A stretch of 46,192 nucleotides of DNA from the NCBI GenBank assembly GCA_036476315.1, contig JAZGBI010000016.1:1-46192 (forward strand), written 5' to 3'. The notes under the pieces were generated by a model that made no database searches, had not been told where the DNA came from, and was given only the letters and a program-made list of their open reading frames with translations. Positions 1-8,673 of this stretch are shown here, piece after piece; the first letter of the stretch is position 1; each line of letters opens with the position of its first letter. This stretch comes from Candidatus Neomarinimicrobiota bacterium. Lineage in GTDB: Bacteria > Fidelibacterota > Marinisomatia > Marinisomatales > S15-B10. The position numbers were made by a program, and so were the translations under genes.

Positions 1-1191
1 TATTTTCTGTTTTTTTTCCAAACCATACTCGTTGATCTTGCGATAGAGGGTGCGTTCGCTGATGCCCAACACGCTGGCCGTCTTTCTCCGATTGTTATTG
101 AATTTTTTCAACGTCCGGGTGATAATCTCGACTTCCAGATCTTTCATGGTAACGTCGCCAATGACCCGGGAACTGATAGCCCTCGGGTGATCCGCCTCTG
201 AAACTTCGGCAGAGGGACCCAAGAGTAGACTTCTTGTGGGGAGAAACCCGACATCTCCGGTTCTCGTGACGTCATCATCCATCAGGACAGATTTCACGTC
301 CCGGAGATCTTGCCGTATGAAAAACAGCTGTTGGAGAATGAGTTCCCTTTCGGCCTGAGAAGTCGATTTGACAAGGGGAACGGGTAAATCCTTTGAGACT
401 TCCCCCAGATGTGGGGTTAGATGTTTAAGTACCAGTTCGGCGGAAACTCTGTTTCCCTTTTCAAGAATGATGATGCTTTCAACAAAGTTCTTCAGTTCCC
501 GCACATTGCCTGGCCAGTCGTACTGTTTCATGACCTTCAACGCGTCAGAAGTGAACCCCCTGAAAACGATTTCGTTCGTTCTGGAGAACTGCAGAGCGAA
601 CCGTTCCGTAAGCTCGTCAAGATCTTCCAGGTGATGGCGCAGTGGTGGGAGTTCGATCGTCACCGTCTGAAGACGATAGAACAGGTCCTTCCTGAAACTG
701 TCCCTTTCAGTTTCTTTGAACAGATCCTTGTTTGTGGCAGCTATCACCCGAACGTCCACGTTTCGTGTCTTTGCGTCGCCCACACGCATGAACTCCCCGG
801 TTTCCAGTACCCGGAGGAGTTTCACCTGCGTTCCGGGAGGCGTTTCCCCGATTTCATCCAGGAAAATCGTTCCGCCGTCGGCCTCTTCAAAGTAACCCTT
901 TCTGTCCTCCCCGGCACCGGTGAAGGCCCCTTTCTTGTGACCGAACAATTCACTCTCAATTATCCCGACGGGAATGGCTCCGCAATTGACTGTGACGAGC
1001 GGTTCGTTGAAACGCTTGCTCAGTTTGTGAATGGCGCGAGCAACCATCTCTTTCCCCGTTCCTGATTCCCCCACAATGAGTACGGACATATCGATGGGTG
1101 CTATTTGACCAATCATTTCCAATACCTGTTCCATGGAATCGGACCTGCCAACCATACCCGATATCTTTCGAATCCGGTCCAGTTCAGTCAA
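1..1191 (-). CDS. sigma-54-dependent transcriptional activator, C-terminus cut by window edge
   Basis: Bacterial enhancer-binding protein that would hydrolyse ATP to open promoters held by sigma-54 RNA polymerase. The start is a TTG at 1191-1189, overlapping the TGA of the upstream epimerase gene (TTGA) and preceded by GGAGGAGGAG, so the two are probably translationally coupled. The protein starts almost directly with the AAA+ domain: Walker A GESGTGKE near residues 40-47, the sigma-54-contacting GAFTGA loop near 90, and Walker B FLDEIG. A Fis-type helix-turn-helix (TASVLGISERTLYRKI) lies at the end. No N-terminal receiver or GAF domain is present, so it resembles PspF-like activators controlled by a partner protein. 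At least 397 codons are in the window and the stop lies beyond base 1. The target genes cannot be read from here. Confidence 0.9.
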   Translation of the reverse strand, partial: MTELDRIRKISGMVGRSDSMEQVLEMIGQIAPIDMSVLIVGESGTGKEMVARAIHKLSKRFNEPLVTVNCGAIPVGIIESELFGHKKGAFTGAGEDRKGYFEEADGGTIFLDEIGETPPGTQVKLLRVLETGEFMRVGDAKTRNVDVRVIAATNKDLFKETERDSFRKDLFYRLQTVTIELPPLRHHLEDLDELTERFALQFSRTNEIVFRGFTSDALKVMKQYDWPGNVRELKNFVESIIILEKGNRVSAELVLKHLTPHLGEVSKDLPVPLVKSTSQAERELILQQLFFIRQDLRDVKSVLMDDDVTRTGDVGFLPTRSLLLGPSAEVSEADHPRAISSRVIGDVTMKDLEVEIITRTLKKFNNNRRKTASVLGISERTLYRKINEYGLEKKQKI

Positions 1192-2123
1192 CGTATCGTC
1201 TCCTCCTCCATTGAAAAATAGGCATATGTCTTTTCCAGTCCCTCTCTTATATCCGTCGAGGGCACCCACCCGAGTATCTTCTTTGCGCGGCGGTTGTCCA
1301 GCACGCTTCTTCTCTGTTCACCTTTCTTCGCAGGGCCGTGATGGGGTTCCACGGACTTGCCTGACGTCGTGGCCAGAATGCTGAATATTCTATTGATATC
1401 CGTCTCCCGACCGGTCCCAATATTCAAAACTGAGTTCTCACCATGGTCAAGGACCACCACATTTGCCTCAACTACGTCCGCCACATAGACAAAATCCCGC
1501 GTCTGCTTCCCGTCCCCATTGATTGTGGGCATTTCGCCACTCACGAGACGACGGGAGAAAATGGCCACAACACCTGCTTCACCATCTGGATTCTGCCGGG
1601 GCCCGTAGATGTTGGCATACCTGGCAATAAAACAGCGCAGACCGTAGGTCTTGGCGTAGAAATCGATGTACTTCTCAAGGGAGAGCTTTGACACACCGTA
1701 TGGTGAGACAGGCCTGAGGAGATGATTCTCATCAGCGGGAAAGGTGTCCTGCTCCCCGTAAATGGCACCCCCTGTTGAAGCGAAAATGAATTGCTTCACA
1801 CCTGTCTTTACTGAAGCCTGTAGTAGGTTCAGACCTCCCAGGATGTTGACGTCTGCGTCAAATACGGGATCGGCCACGGATGCCCTCACATCCATCTGCG
1901 CAGCATGATGATTCACCACGTCAAACCGCTCTCGTTCGAAGATCTCCACGATCGACTCGGCGTCCCTTATGTCCACCTCATAGAACCTGCAATCCCTGTT
2001 CACGAAGTCTTTCCGTCCAGTGTACAGATTATCGATAACGACCACTTCGTGGCCCAGAGCAAGATAGGCATCCTGCACATGAGAGCCTATAAATCCTGCT
2101 CCGCCTGCGACGAGGATCTTCAT
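1188..2123 (-). CDS. NAD-dependent epimerase/dehydratase (UDP-glucose 4-epimerase-like)
   Basis: Extended short-chain dehydrogenase/reductase that probably epimerises or dehydrates a nucleotide sugar for envelope polysaccharide. The 311-residue protein has the NAD-binding GGAGFIG at residues 7-13 and the catalytic triad T117, Y142 and K146 (PYGVSK). SDR signature stretches FASTGGAIYG and YGPRQNP are also visible. An in-frame opening extends upstream to 2246, but homology begins at the ATG at 2123 (MKILVAGG), so that start is chosen; no strong ribosome binding site is seen. Its stop overlaps the start of the sigma-54 activator. A 133-bp gap separates it from uvrB. The exact sugar substrate cannot be decided from sequence alone. 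Confidence 0.88.
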   Translation of the reverse strand: MKILVAGGAGFIGSHVQDAYLALGHEVVVIDNLYTGRKDFVNRDCRFYEVDIRDAESIVEIFERERFDVVNHHAAQMDVRASVADPVFDADVNILGGLNLLQASVKTGVKQFIFASTGGAIYGEQDTFPADENHLLRPVSPYGVSKLSLEKYIDFYAKTYGLRCFIARYANIYGPRQNPDGEAGVVAIFSRRLVSGEMPTINGDGKQTRDFVYVADVVEANVVVLDHGENSVLNIGTGRETDINRIFSILATTSGKSVEPHHGPAKKGEQRRSVLDNRRAKKILGWVPSTDIREGLEKTYAYFSMEEETIR

Positions 2124-2256
2124 GTAATTCGGTCTAAGGGTCGCTCGGTGATGGGTAACGATGCCCGTATAGTCCTTCGGCTGCGTCTCAAGAAAACATT
2201 CGCCCCACGACTGACGAAAGACAACTTCACGACACGGGCCTCGCAACCGAAAAACG

Positions 2257-4245
2257 TCAAACGATTTCCTTCCTCAACTTCTCAATCTCGTCGCGGAGTC
2301 TGGCCGCTTTTTCAAATTCCAGGTTTTCGGCAGCTTCGATCATCTCGGCCTTCATCATGTCCAGAACCGCTGCCTTATCCATCTCGTCAAAGAAATCCCC
2401 TTTTCGACCGTAGTCAGTGACGGTGGTGTCCCGACACGCATCTGCCACAGAAGTAGTGGACAGCACCTCCTCCACCGACTTGTAGATGGATCTGGGCGTA
2501 ATGCCATGTCTCTCATTGTAATCGTGTTGAATCCTGCGACGTCGGTCACTCTCGTCCATGACCGACTTCATGGACTTCGTAACGGTGTCTGCATAGAAAA
2601 GGACCTTGCCGTTCAGGTTCCGGGAAGCTCGCCCTGCTACCTGCATCAAAGAGGTTTCTGACCGCAAGAATCCCTCCTTGTCAGCATCGAGTACCGCCAC
2701 CAGGGATACCTCGGGCAGATCAAGTCCTTCGCGGAGGAGATTTATCCCCACAAGCACGTCAAATTCCCCCAGCCTGAGGTCTCTTAGAATGGTCACCCTT
2801 TCAAGGGAACCGATTTCGGAGTGGAGATAACGGACTCTCAAGTTCATTCCTATGAAGTAATCCGTCAGGTCTTCCGACATTCGTTTGGTCAGGGTCGTTA
2901 CTAATAACCTTTCCTTTCTTGCAACGCGAGACTTGATTTCGCCCATGAGATTATCGATCTGTCCCCGCGTAGGTCTCACCTCGATTTCCGGATCCACGAG
3001 TCCGGTGGGCCGGATGAGCTGTTCCACTACGACTCCCTTGCATTTCAACAGCTCACGTTTCCCGGGAGTTGCGGAAACAAATACCACCTGGTTGATCACG
3101 TCATCAAATTCTTCGGATTTCATGGGCCTGTTGTCCAGGGCGGACGGCAGACGAAATCCATGTTGTACAAGAACTTCCTTCCGACTCCGGTCCCCCCAGT
3201 ACATCCCTTCAGTCTGGGGAAGCGTCACGTGTGATTCATCAGCAAACATGAGGTAATCATCGGGGAAAAAGTCCAGCAAAGTCCAGGGCCTCTGACCCGG
3301 CTCACGACCCGAGAAATACCGTGAGTAATTCTCAATGCCGGAACAGTAACCCACTTCCAACATCATTTCCAGATCGAAGTTTGTCCTCTGTTCCAACCGC
3401 TGAGCTTCCAGCAACTTCCCCTCTGAACGCAATTCCTCAGCCCTTTGGGACAATTCTTTCCGGATTTCGTCCACGATTCCTCTCAACGAAGATTCATCCG
3501 TGATGAAGTGCTTGGCTGGATAAACGATGACAGAATCTATGGATCTGATGATTTCTCCCGTAACCGGATCAAAAGAATGAATGGATTCAATATCGTTTCC
3601 CAATGTCTCCACCCTCACGGCGACATCCTCGTATGCGGGAAATAGTTCTATGATATCACCCAGAACGCGAAATCTTCCCCTTTCCAGCACGGAATCATTC
3701 CGTGCATAATGGATGTTGATGAGGGATGTGAACAGGTCTCGCCGGGAAATCTTATCTCCTCTCCGGAGGGAAACAGTTTTCTCCTCATATTCCTTCGGAG
3801 ATCCAATCCCGTAAATACAGGAAACGCTACTCACCACGATTACATCACGCCGCTCCAGAAGAGAACTCGTAGTCTTCAGGCGGAGCTTGTCAATCTCTTC
3901 ATTGATTGAGGAGTCCTTCTCAACATAAGTATCCGTAACCGGAAGATACGCCTCTGGCTGATAGTAGTCATAGTAGCTGATAAAATACTCCACGGCGTTT
4001 TCAGGAAAGAGTGATTTGAATTCTCCGTACAACTGAGCCGCCAGGGTCTTGTTGTGAGAGATGACGATGGTGGGGCGCTGAACAGATTCTATGATCTTGG
4101 CCATGGTGAAGGTCTTGCCACTCCCTGTCACCCCCAGCAAGATCTGATACTTCTCTCCCAGCTGCAAAGCTTCCACCAGTTCCCTCACAGCGTTCTCCTG
4201 GTCACTGGTGGGATGAAAATCGGTATGGATTCGAAACTCTGACAT
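2257..4245 (-). CDS. uvrB: UvrABC excinuclease subunit B
   Basis: DNA-damage recognition helicase of nucleotide excision repair. It is loaded by UvrA and then binds UvrC for incision. The 662-residue length is typical. Visible are Walker A GVTGSGKT (38-45), the beta-hairpin that inserts between DNA strands (YYDYYQPEAYLP, 91-102), a DESH motif II, helicase motifs V/VI (REGLDLPEVSLV, QVAGRASRN) and the C-terminal UVR motif that contacts UvrC (AENLEFEKAARLRDEI). No Shine-Dalgarno sequence precedes the ATG. Instead a TTGATA-17-TAAATT promoter ends only 10 bp upstream, which suggests a leaderless transcript. uvrA and uvrC are not in the window. Confidence 0.98.
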   Translation of the reverse strand: MSEFRIHTDFHPTSDQENAVRELVEALQLGEKYQILLGVTGSGKTFTMAKIIESVQRPTIVISHNKTLAAQLYGEFKSLFPENAVEYFISYYDYYQPEAYLPVTDTYVEKDSSINEEIDKLRLKTTSSLLERRDVIVVSSVSCIYGIGSPKEYEEKTVSLRRGDKISRRDLFTSLINIHYARNDSVLERGRFRVLGDIIELFPAYEDVAVRVETLGNDIESIHSFDPVTGEIIRSIDSVIVYPAKHFITDESSLRGIVDEIRKELSQRAEELRSEGKLLEAQRLEQRTNFDLEMMLEVGYCSGIENYSRYFSGREPGQRPWTLLDFFPDDYLMFADESHVTLPQTEGMYWGDRSRKEVLVQHGFRLPSALDNRPMKSEEFDDVINQVVFVSATPGKRELLKCKGVVVEQLIRPTGLVDPEIEVRPTRGQIDNLMGEIKSRVARKERLLVTTLTKRMSEDLTDYFIGMNLRVRYLHSEIGSLERVTILRDLRLGEFDVLVGINLLREGLDLPEVSLVAVLDADKEGFLRSETSLMQVAGRASRNLNGKVLFYADTVTKSMKSVMDESDRRRRIQHDYNERHGITPRSIYKSVEEVLSTTSVADACRDTTVTDYGRKGDFFDEMDKAAVLDMMKAEMIEAAENLEFEKAARLRDEIEKLRKEIV

Positions 4246-4255
4246 TATGTCTTAG

Positions 4256-4284
4256 AATTTACCTTCACCCGACAGATTTATCAA
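4256..4284 (-). promoter_or_regulatory. candidate uvrB promoter (TTGATA-N17-TAAATT)
   Basis: On the minus strand a -35 TTGATA (4284-4279) and -10 TAAATT (4261-4256) are separated by 17 bp. The -10 ends 10 bp before the uvrB ATG, so transcription would begin within a few bases of the start codon. The same -10 sequence recurs upstream of hutH, the polyprenyl synthase gene, the 29.6-kb barrel protein, rpsT and tRNA-Ala. Confidence 0.6.
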
Positions 4285-4335
4285 GGAACCGAGTGAGAAT
4301 TATTTTCAGGTGACAGGGGAAATCCTTCCCCGCGG

Positions 4336-4575
4336 TCAGGTCACTTTACGCCTGAGCAGGTTCAGGAAGCGTCTGCCCGAATTGACTCCCATGAGGGCCA
4401 ATCGCGTTGGCAGAGAACCCGATGCGATGGCAGCGATATAGGTGGCCATGTTCTCAGGCGACAGCATATGGAAGTCAGGCGGCCTTCGCTCATACACGTC
4501 AAAGAATTCGGTGTTCACCGTGAGATGCTCCCGGAAAACCGCAACCCCCGTAATCGGGATGCTATCCCAGCTCAT
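4336..4575 (-). pseudogene. Maf-like (nucleotide pyrophosphatase) C-terminal remnant or small hypothetical protein
   Basis: A 79-codon reading frame sits 21 bp after ftsY and in the same frame as it. By eye it follows the C-terminal half of Maf/YhdE proteins. MSWDSIPITGVAV matches the Maf 'LSGRSH..ITGVAV' stretch, EFFDVYERRPPDFHMLSPEN then ATYI matches 'TFYD.TEV.F..LS.EEI..YI', and a GSLPTRLALMGVNSG stretch falls where Maf has its conserved DKAGAYGIQG. The catalytic D, K and AGAYGIQG residues are missing, as is the whole N-terminal half with its SPRR motif. No clear ribosome binding site is present. The best reading is a decayed maf fragment; a real small protein of unknown function remains possible. 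Confidence 0.4.
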
Positions 4576-4596
4576 GAACGGAACAATGCACTTCTC

Positions 4597-5499
4597 TTAC
4601 GCCTCCTGTCCCAGCAGAGACGAGACGTATTCTGAGGGAACGAAACGGATCAGGTCGTCCAGTGTCTCTCCCACTCCGAGAAAAGTGACAGGAATATTCA
4701 ACTCACGGCTGATCCGAAAAATGATCCCTCCCTTCGCTGTACCGTCCATTTTGGTCAGGATGATCCCGCTCAAGGGAATGTGCTCATTGAATACTGACGC
4801 CTGAGACAGTGAATTCTGACCCAGATTTGCGTCAAGAGTGATATAGTTGACAAGGCGGAACCGTGGGAATTTCGTGGAAACAACACGGTACATTTTTTCT
4901 ACTTCTCTCATGAGATTCCCGGATGTATGCAGTCGCCCCGCCGTATCGATGATGGCAATCTCGCGTCCCCGCGATTCAGCAGCCTTCATCCCGTCAAATA
5001 TGACAGAGGAAGGATCCCTTGAAGCGTCGTTCCAGATCAGATCCACTCCTGCTATGGCGGACCACCCTTTCAACTGTTCCACAGCGGCGGCTCGATATGT
5101 GTCGGCCGCAATAAGGAGAACGTTGCGTCCTTTTCTCCGTAGTCGATGAGCCAACTTGGCCACCGTGGTTGTTTTTCCAGTCCCATTCACTCCAACAACT
5201 AAAACGGCTGTCGGCACACTGTTTTCGAGATCATCTGATGCGTTCTGTTTCACCAGAATCGATTCAAGATGGTTCCGGAGGTCTTCTCTCAAACCGCTCT
5301 TATTTCCCCGTTCCCTCATCCATTCCAGTATCTCCTGGGTCGTCTTTACCCCCATATCTGAAGAGAGAAGTAGGGGTTCAAGCTCCTCCATCGTTTGCCG
5401 TGACAGTCCTTTCAGATCGATCCTACCCAGGATTTCCAATATCGATTTCCTGGATCTGGTCAGGGACTCAAGAAGTTTGACAAACGGAGAACCTACCAC
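4597..5499 (-). CDS. ftsY: signal recognition particle receptor FtsY
   Basis: SRP GTPase that docks ribosome-nascent chain complexes carrying Ffh-SRP RNA at the inner membrane. The 300-residue NG-domain protein has G1 GVNGTGKTTT (103-112), the insertion-box DTYRAAA (133-139), G3 DTAGR (185-189) and G4 TKMDGTAKGG (249-258), followed by FLGVGE. A four-helix N domain fills the first 90 residues; the acidic A domain of enterobacterial FtsY is absent, as in many bacteria. It lies 12 bp after the CDP-alcohol transferase gene. The SRP RNA that works with it is in this window near 37.0-37.3 kb; ffh is not. Confidence 0.97.
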   Translation of the reverse strand: MVGSPFVKLLESLTRSRKSILEILGRIDLKGLSRQTMEELEPLLLSSDMGVKTTQEILEWMRERGNKSGLREDLRNHLESILVKQNASDDLENSVPTAVLVVGVNGTGKTTTVAKLAHRLRRKGRNVLLIAADTYRAAAVEQLKGWSAIAGVDLIWNDASRDPSSVIFDGMKAAESRGREIAIIDTAGRLHTSGNLMREVEKMYRVVSTKFPRFRLVNYITLDANLGQNSLSQASVFNEHIPLSGIILTKMDGTAKGGIIFRISRELNIPVTFLGVGETLDDLIRFVPSEYVSSLLGQEA

Positions 5500-5511
5500 C
5501 CTATATCCACC

Positions 5512-6090
5512 TTATTGTCTTAGCAAGGACAGATGTAACAACACATACTGAATCCAGCTGACGATCGCTATCGCCGTTGCCACAAGTAACAGATAGAATC
5601 CCACGGCCTCCACGCGAATCACGTACAGGAAAACGGCTGCGGTCGAGATCAGCACTGTTAACTTTCCAAGCAAGGTGGAGCTCAGCACAACTGAATAGTG
5701 GTTCATGATGTACACTCCGCTCAAGGAAATGGACAAATATCTTACCATATAGACTATCATGAACCATAAGGGGAATTGACGCGTCTGGTCCATTGTCATA
5801 AACAGCACGACGGAGAGTAGGGCAATGGCATCCGCAGTGGGGTCCAGGATCTTACCCACATTCGTGATCTGGTGCGCGCGTCGAGCGAAAAAACCATCGA
5901 AGATATCGGTGGCAATGGCCAGGAGAATAAGACCAACGACAGGGGCCGTGGAATCCAGAGAGAGGAAGTAGACGATGGGAAGAGCCAGGAACGCCCGGAG
6001 AACACTCAGTCCATTGGAGAGGGTGATAACCCTTTGAGGGTCTGTAATAGAAGGCTTATCGGGATTTCCCCGCATGATGGAGAGACTCAC
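5512..6090 (-). CDS. CDP-alcohol phosphatidyltransferase family membrane protein
   Basis: Integral membrane enzyme joining a CDP-activated lipid to an alcohol. The complete family motif is present: D65-G66, A69-R70, G79, D83 and D87, matching DG(x)2AR(x)8G(x)3D(x)3D. About five hydrophobic helices are visible in 192 residues. The start is uncertain: the GTG at 6090 is preceded immediately by GAGGA, while an ATG at 6075 gives a slightly shorter protein; both overlap the end of the ABC gene. A second family member at 33.7-34.3 kb pairs with pgpA and is the better PgsA candidate, so this copy may use another alcohol. Confidence 0.85.
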   Translation of the reverse strand: MSLSIMRGNPDKPSITDPQRVITLSNGLSVLRAFLALPIVYFLSLDSTAPVVGLILLAIATDIFDGFFARRAHQITNVGKILDPTADAIALLSVVLFMTMDQTRQFPLWFMIVYMVRYLSISLSGVYIMNHYSVVLSSTLLGKLTVLISTAAVFLYVIRVEAVGFYLLLVATAIAIVSWIQYVLLHLSLLRQ

Positions 6091-7396
6091 TCCTCAGTGT
6101 CATTTTCTTAATCACACCATCTTCGATGCACACAGCTTCGTTGCAAAGCGCTCGGGCAATCCGTTTGGAATGACTGATCAAGACAAGGTGCTTCCTGGTC
6201 ATGCACCCGCGTATGAATTCGATGAGTTTCGCTTTCTGATTCTCTCCCAGTGAAAACGTCGGCTCGTCAAGAACAACAAGATCGTAATTCGCCAGAAGCA
6301 TTAGTACTACGAGAGCGACCCGAACGACAGAAATCTTCTCCCGATGAATCTGCTTGTGTCTCAGAATTTCCCAGGAGATCTGAAACTCCCGAAGCACATG
6401 CCGAAACAGTTTCTTTTTTCCTGGCTCAAATAGACCGCCTTGAGTTAACTCCTCAAGCACCTCGTCAAAAGTCCTGCCGCCGAAAAGACGCTCAGGCAGC
6501 TGGGGCAGTAATCCCTTTTGGGGCCGCCGGCCGTCACCTGCGGAAAGCGTGACATGCCCACGCAGTGGGCTCTCCATGCCTGCGATTAGATTACCCAACG
6601 TGGATTTGCCGCACCCGTTTTCACCCAATACCGCCAGCGATCTGAATGGACCGATCCTGATCGTCTGATCTGAAAAGAGAGACGGTGCGCCATCGTAGCG
6701 GAATGAGAGTCTGTCGATTTCCATAACGAGTTTCCCCCTGGGCGGTGAGTAATCAGTGTTGAGGGGTGAAGAGTCCACTATTCCGGAAATCAGCCTATCG
6801 AGGCGTAGCTCCCAGTAACTGGTGGCGTTCTTCAGGTCCCGCACGTCAGAAGTAAACCAGAGCACGACAGCATTCTCATTTCTGCAATGCGCGTTAAGAA
6901 TCTCCGCGACCTTTTCTTTGTTTCTTTGACTTAAGAAGGCGAGACCGTCGTCTATGACCAACAAATCCGGTCGGACCGACAGCGCCGTTGCCAAGTTCAA
7001 GAGCTCCTTCTCTCCACCCGACAGGGAATTTGGATGACGATCTCCTCCCCATGGAAAATCGAATGTGTTCGCGATTCTCCGGACTTCCGATCCTATGTGC
7101 CGTGAGTCCCACCCCTCGTTTTCCATATTGAACGCCAGTTCTCGCAGGACCGTGGGAGAGACAATCTGGTCATCCGGATCCTGCATAACCAGCATTGGGT
7201 TTTGCATGAGAGTTGGGCGTTCGAGAAGGAATGTTCCCATTTCTGCTGGATCGGATACTGAAAAGATTTCGCGACAAAGGCGGGATTTCCCCACACCGCT
7301 CTCTCCGTAGATCAAATGAATGCCGGGACGAAGGGCTATTCTTGCCGAAGAAGTATCGAACTTGGGAAAGCGAATGGTAAATGAAAATTCAGTCAC
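6056..7396 (-). CDS. ABC ATPase with two fused nucleotide-binding domains, ECF/EcfA-like, asymmetric
   Basis: Single chain with two ABC ATPase domains, most like the energizing subunits of ECF vitamin/metal transporters. Domain 1 has Walker A GESGVGKS (31-38), Q72, and a good signature LSGGE (125-129). Its Walker B ends in DD (149-150), without the catalytic Glu, and FTSD (181-184) replaces the switch His. Domain 2 has Walker A GENGCGKS (258-265), Q299, Walker B LVVLDE (373-378) and switch His 409, but no LSGGQ; HREKISVV stands there. One composite ATP site should therefore be active and one degenerate. No transmembrane partner gene is adjacent. It overlaps waaA by 8 bp upstream and the CDP-alcohol transferase gene downstream. 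Confidence 0.85.
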   Translation of the reverse strand: MTEFSFTIRFPKFDTSSARIALRPGIHLIYGESGVGKSRLCREIFSVSDPAEMGTFLLERPTLMQNPMLVMQDPDDQIVSPTVLRELAFNMENEGWDSRHIGSEVRRIANTFDFPWGGDRHPNSLSGGEKELLNLATALSVRPDLLVIDDGLAFLSQRNKEKVAEILNAHCRNENAVVLWFTSDVRDLKNATSYWELRLDRLISGIVDSSPLNTDYSPPRGKLVMEIDRLSFRYDGAPSLFSDQTIRIGPFRSLAVLGENGCGKSTLGNLIAGMESPLRGHVTLSAGDGRRPQKGLLPQLPERLFGGRTFDEVLEELTQGGLFEPGKKKLFRHVLREFQISWEILRHKQIHREKISVVRVALVVLMLLANYDLVVLDEPTFSLGENQKAKLIEFIRGCMTRKHLVLISHSKRIARALCNEAVCIEDGVIKKMTLRSESLHHAGKSR

Positions 7397-8672
7397 GGAG
7401 AATTCCCCTCACTACCCTTGTCGCAGAGCCGATATTCCTGTGAATGACACCGGTGGCAGCGAGACTCGACTCCACGAAGAAATCGTGATTATCGATCAAC
7501 TTGTCCATAGTGGAACGGAACTCCTCCTGCGATGAGATTGTGAAACCACCTCCCGAGTTAAGAAGCTCCTCAGCGGCATGCGAATTGTGGAAGCGGGGGC
7601 CGAACACGGTTGGCAACCTGGCGATGGCCGGCTCCATAACATTGTGAATCCCTGTTGAGAATCCCCCTCCCACATAGGCTATGCGACCCTGCCAGTACAG
7701 TTCAGCAAGCATACCAACCTCGTCAACAATGACCGCCCTCGCTTTCCTGAATTCACCATTCTTGCATTCTGAAAACAGCTTCGGCTCGATGTCGGAGGAG
7801 TCAAATGACCTCATGGTCCGCTCCAGGAATTTCGAATCAGGTTCATGGGGAACCCAGTAGAGGAGCAGCTCTGGATGTTCATTCAATAGATCAAGTATGG
7901 GTGGTAGTACGACGTTCTCATCATCAGGCCAGACACTCCCTGCAATGACGCGCAACTGCCTTTCCAGAACGGATTTCGTTCTTTCAACTGACGGCCTATC
8001 TGCCATCTCTTTCACCTGATCATACCGGGGATTGCCCAAGACCCTGACGATACTCCTGCTTCGCTTGGCCAGGAGTCTCTTGATGGCTATGTGGTCCCGC
8101 TCTGAGACCGTGTAGACCGAATCGAGATTGTTGTAGATGTGTCTGTAGAGATTAGAAATGACAGGCCAGAGTCTCGAACTGCCTCGATTGATTCTCGCTG
8201 AAAAGAGCGTTGTTTTGATTCCCAACCTTCTGGCGGCCCAGATAAGATTGGGCCACAAGTCGTACTCCGCAAATATTAATTTGTGAGGTCTGACGAGTTT
8301 CAATGACCGCCGGCAAGTCCAATAGAAATCAAGAGGCAGGTAAATCTTGCAGTCAATATTGGGATCAAAGACGTTCTTGTAACCTGAGGGTGAAAAGAAA
8401 CTGACAACCACGATGCTGTCCGGTTCCACCTCTTTCAGTCCGGCCAGAACCGGGCGTACCTGTTCATACTCTCCGTGAGATGCGGCATGGAACCATAGTA
8501 CCAGTTGATCGGGATTTCTGCGAGAGAACTGTGCCGTCAGTTTTCGCAGGGAGTTTCTCCGTCCTCGAAATCCCTCCCGGACTTTCTCATTGAAGATCGA
8601 TACAATAAACCCGGCCACCATCAACAGTGGAAGGAAAGCTAAGTTGTACAGAATCTTCCAGATGACCTTCAT
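7389..8672 (-). CDS. waaA: 3-deoxy-D-manno-octulosonic acid (Kdo) transferase
   Basis: GT30 glycosyltransferase that adds Kdo from CMP-Kdo to lipid A precursor at the inner membrane. The 427-residue length matches the family. An N-terminal membrane anchor (residues 7-26) is followed by HAASHGE (62-68), whose Glu corresponds to the catalytic base. The C-terminal donor domain contains GRIAYVGGGFSTGIHNVMEP, the binding motif typical of KdtA. It follows the GT9 gene with one base between them and overlaps the ABC gene by 8 bp, so the lipopolysaccharide genes form one unit. Its presence is direct evidence for an LPS outer membrane. Confidence 0.96.
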   Translation of the reverse strand: MKVIWKILYNLAFLPLLMVAGFIVSIFNEKVREGFRGRRNSLRKLTAQFSRRNPDQLVLWFHAASHGEYEQVRPVLAGLKEVEPDSIVVVSFFSPSGYKNVFDPNIDCKIYLPLDFYWTCRRSLKLVRPHKLIFAEYDLWPNLIWAARRLGIKTTLFSARINRGSSRLWPVISNLYRHIYNNLDSVYTVSERDHIAIKRLLAKRSRSIVRVLGNPRYDQVKEMADRPSVERTKSVLERQLRVIAGSVWPDDENVVLPPILDLLNEHPELLLYWVPHEPDSKFLERTMRSFDSSDIEPKLFSECKNGEFRKARAVIVDEVGMLAELYWQGRIAYVGGGFSTGIHNVMEPAIARLPTVFGPRFHNSHAAEELLNSGGGFTISSQEEFRSTMDKLIDNHDFFVESSLAATGVIHRNIGSATRVVRGILRD

Positions 8673-8673
8673 T

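Noticed and set aside
421-1065. 214-codon plus-strand frame inside the sigma-54 activator
   Set aside because: It is antisense to a clear AAA+ domain with GAFTGA and Walker motifs, so it is a shadow frame.
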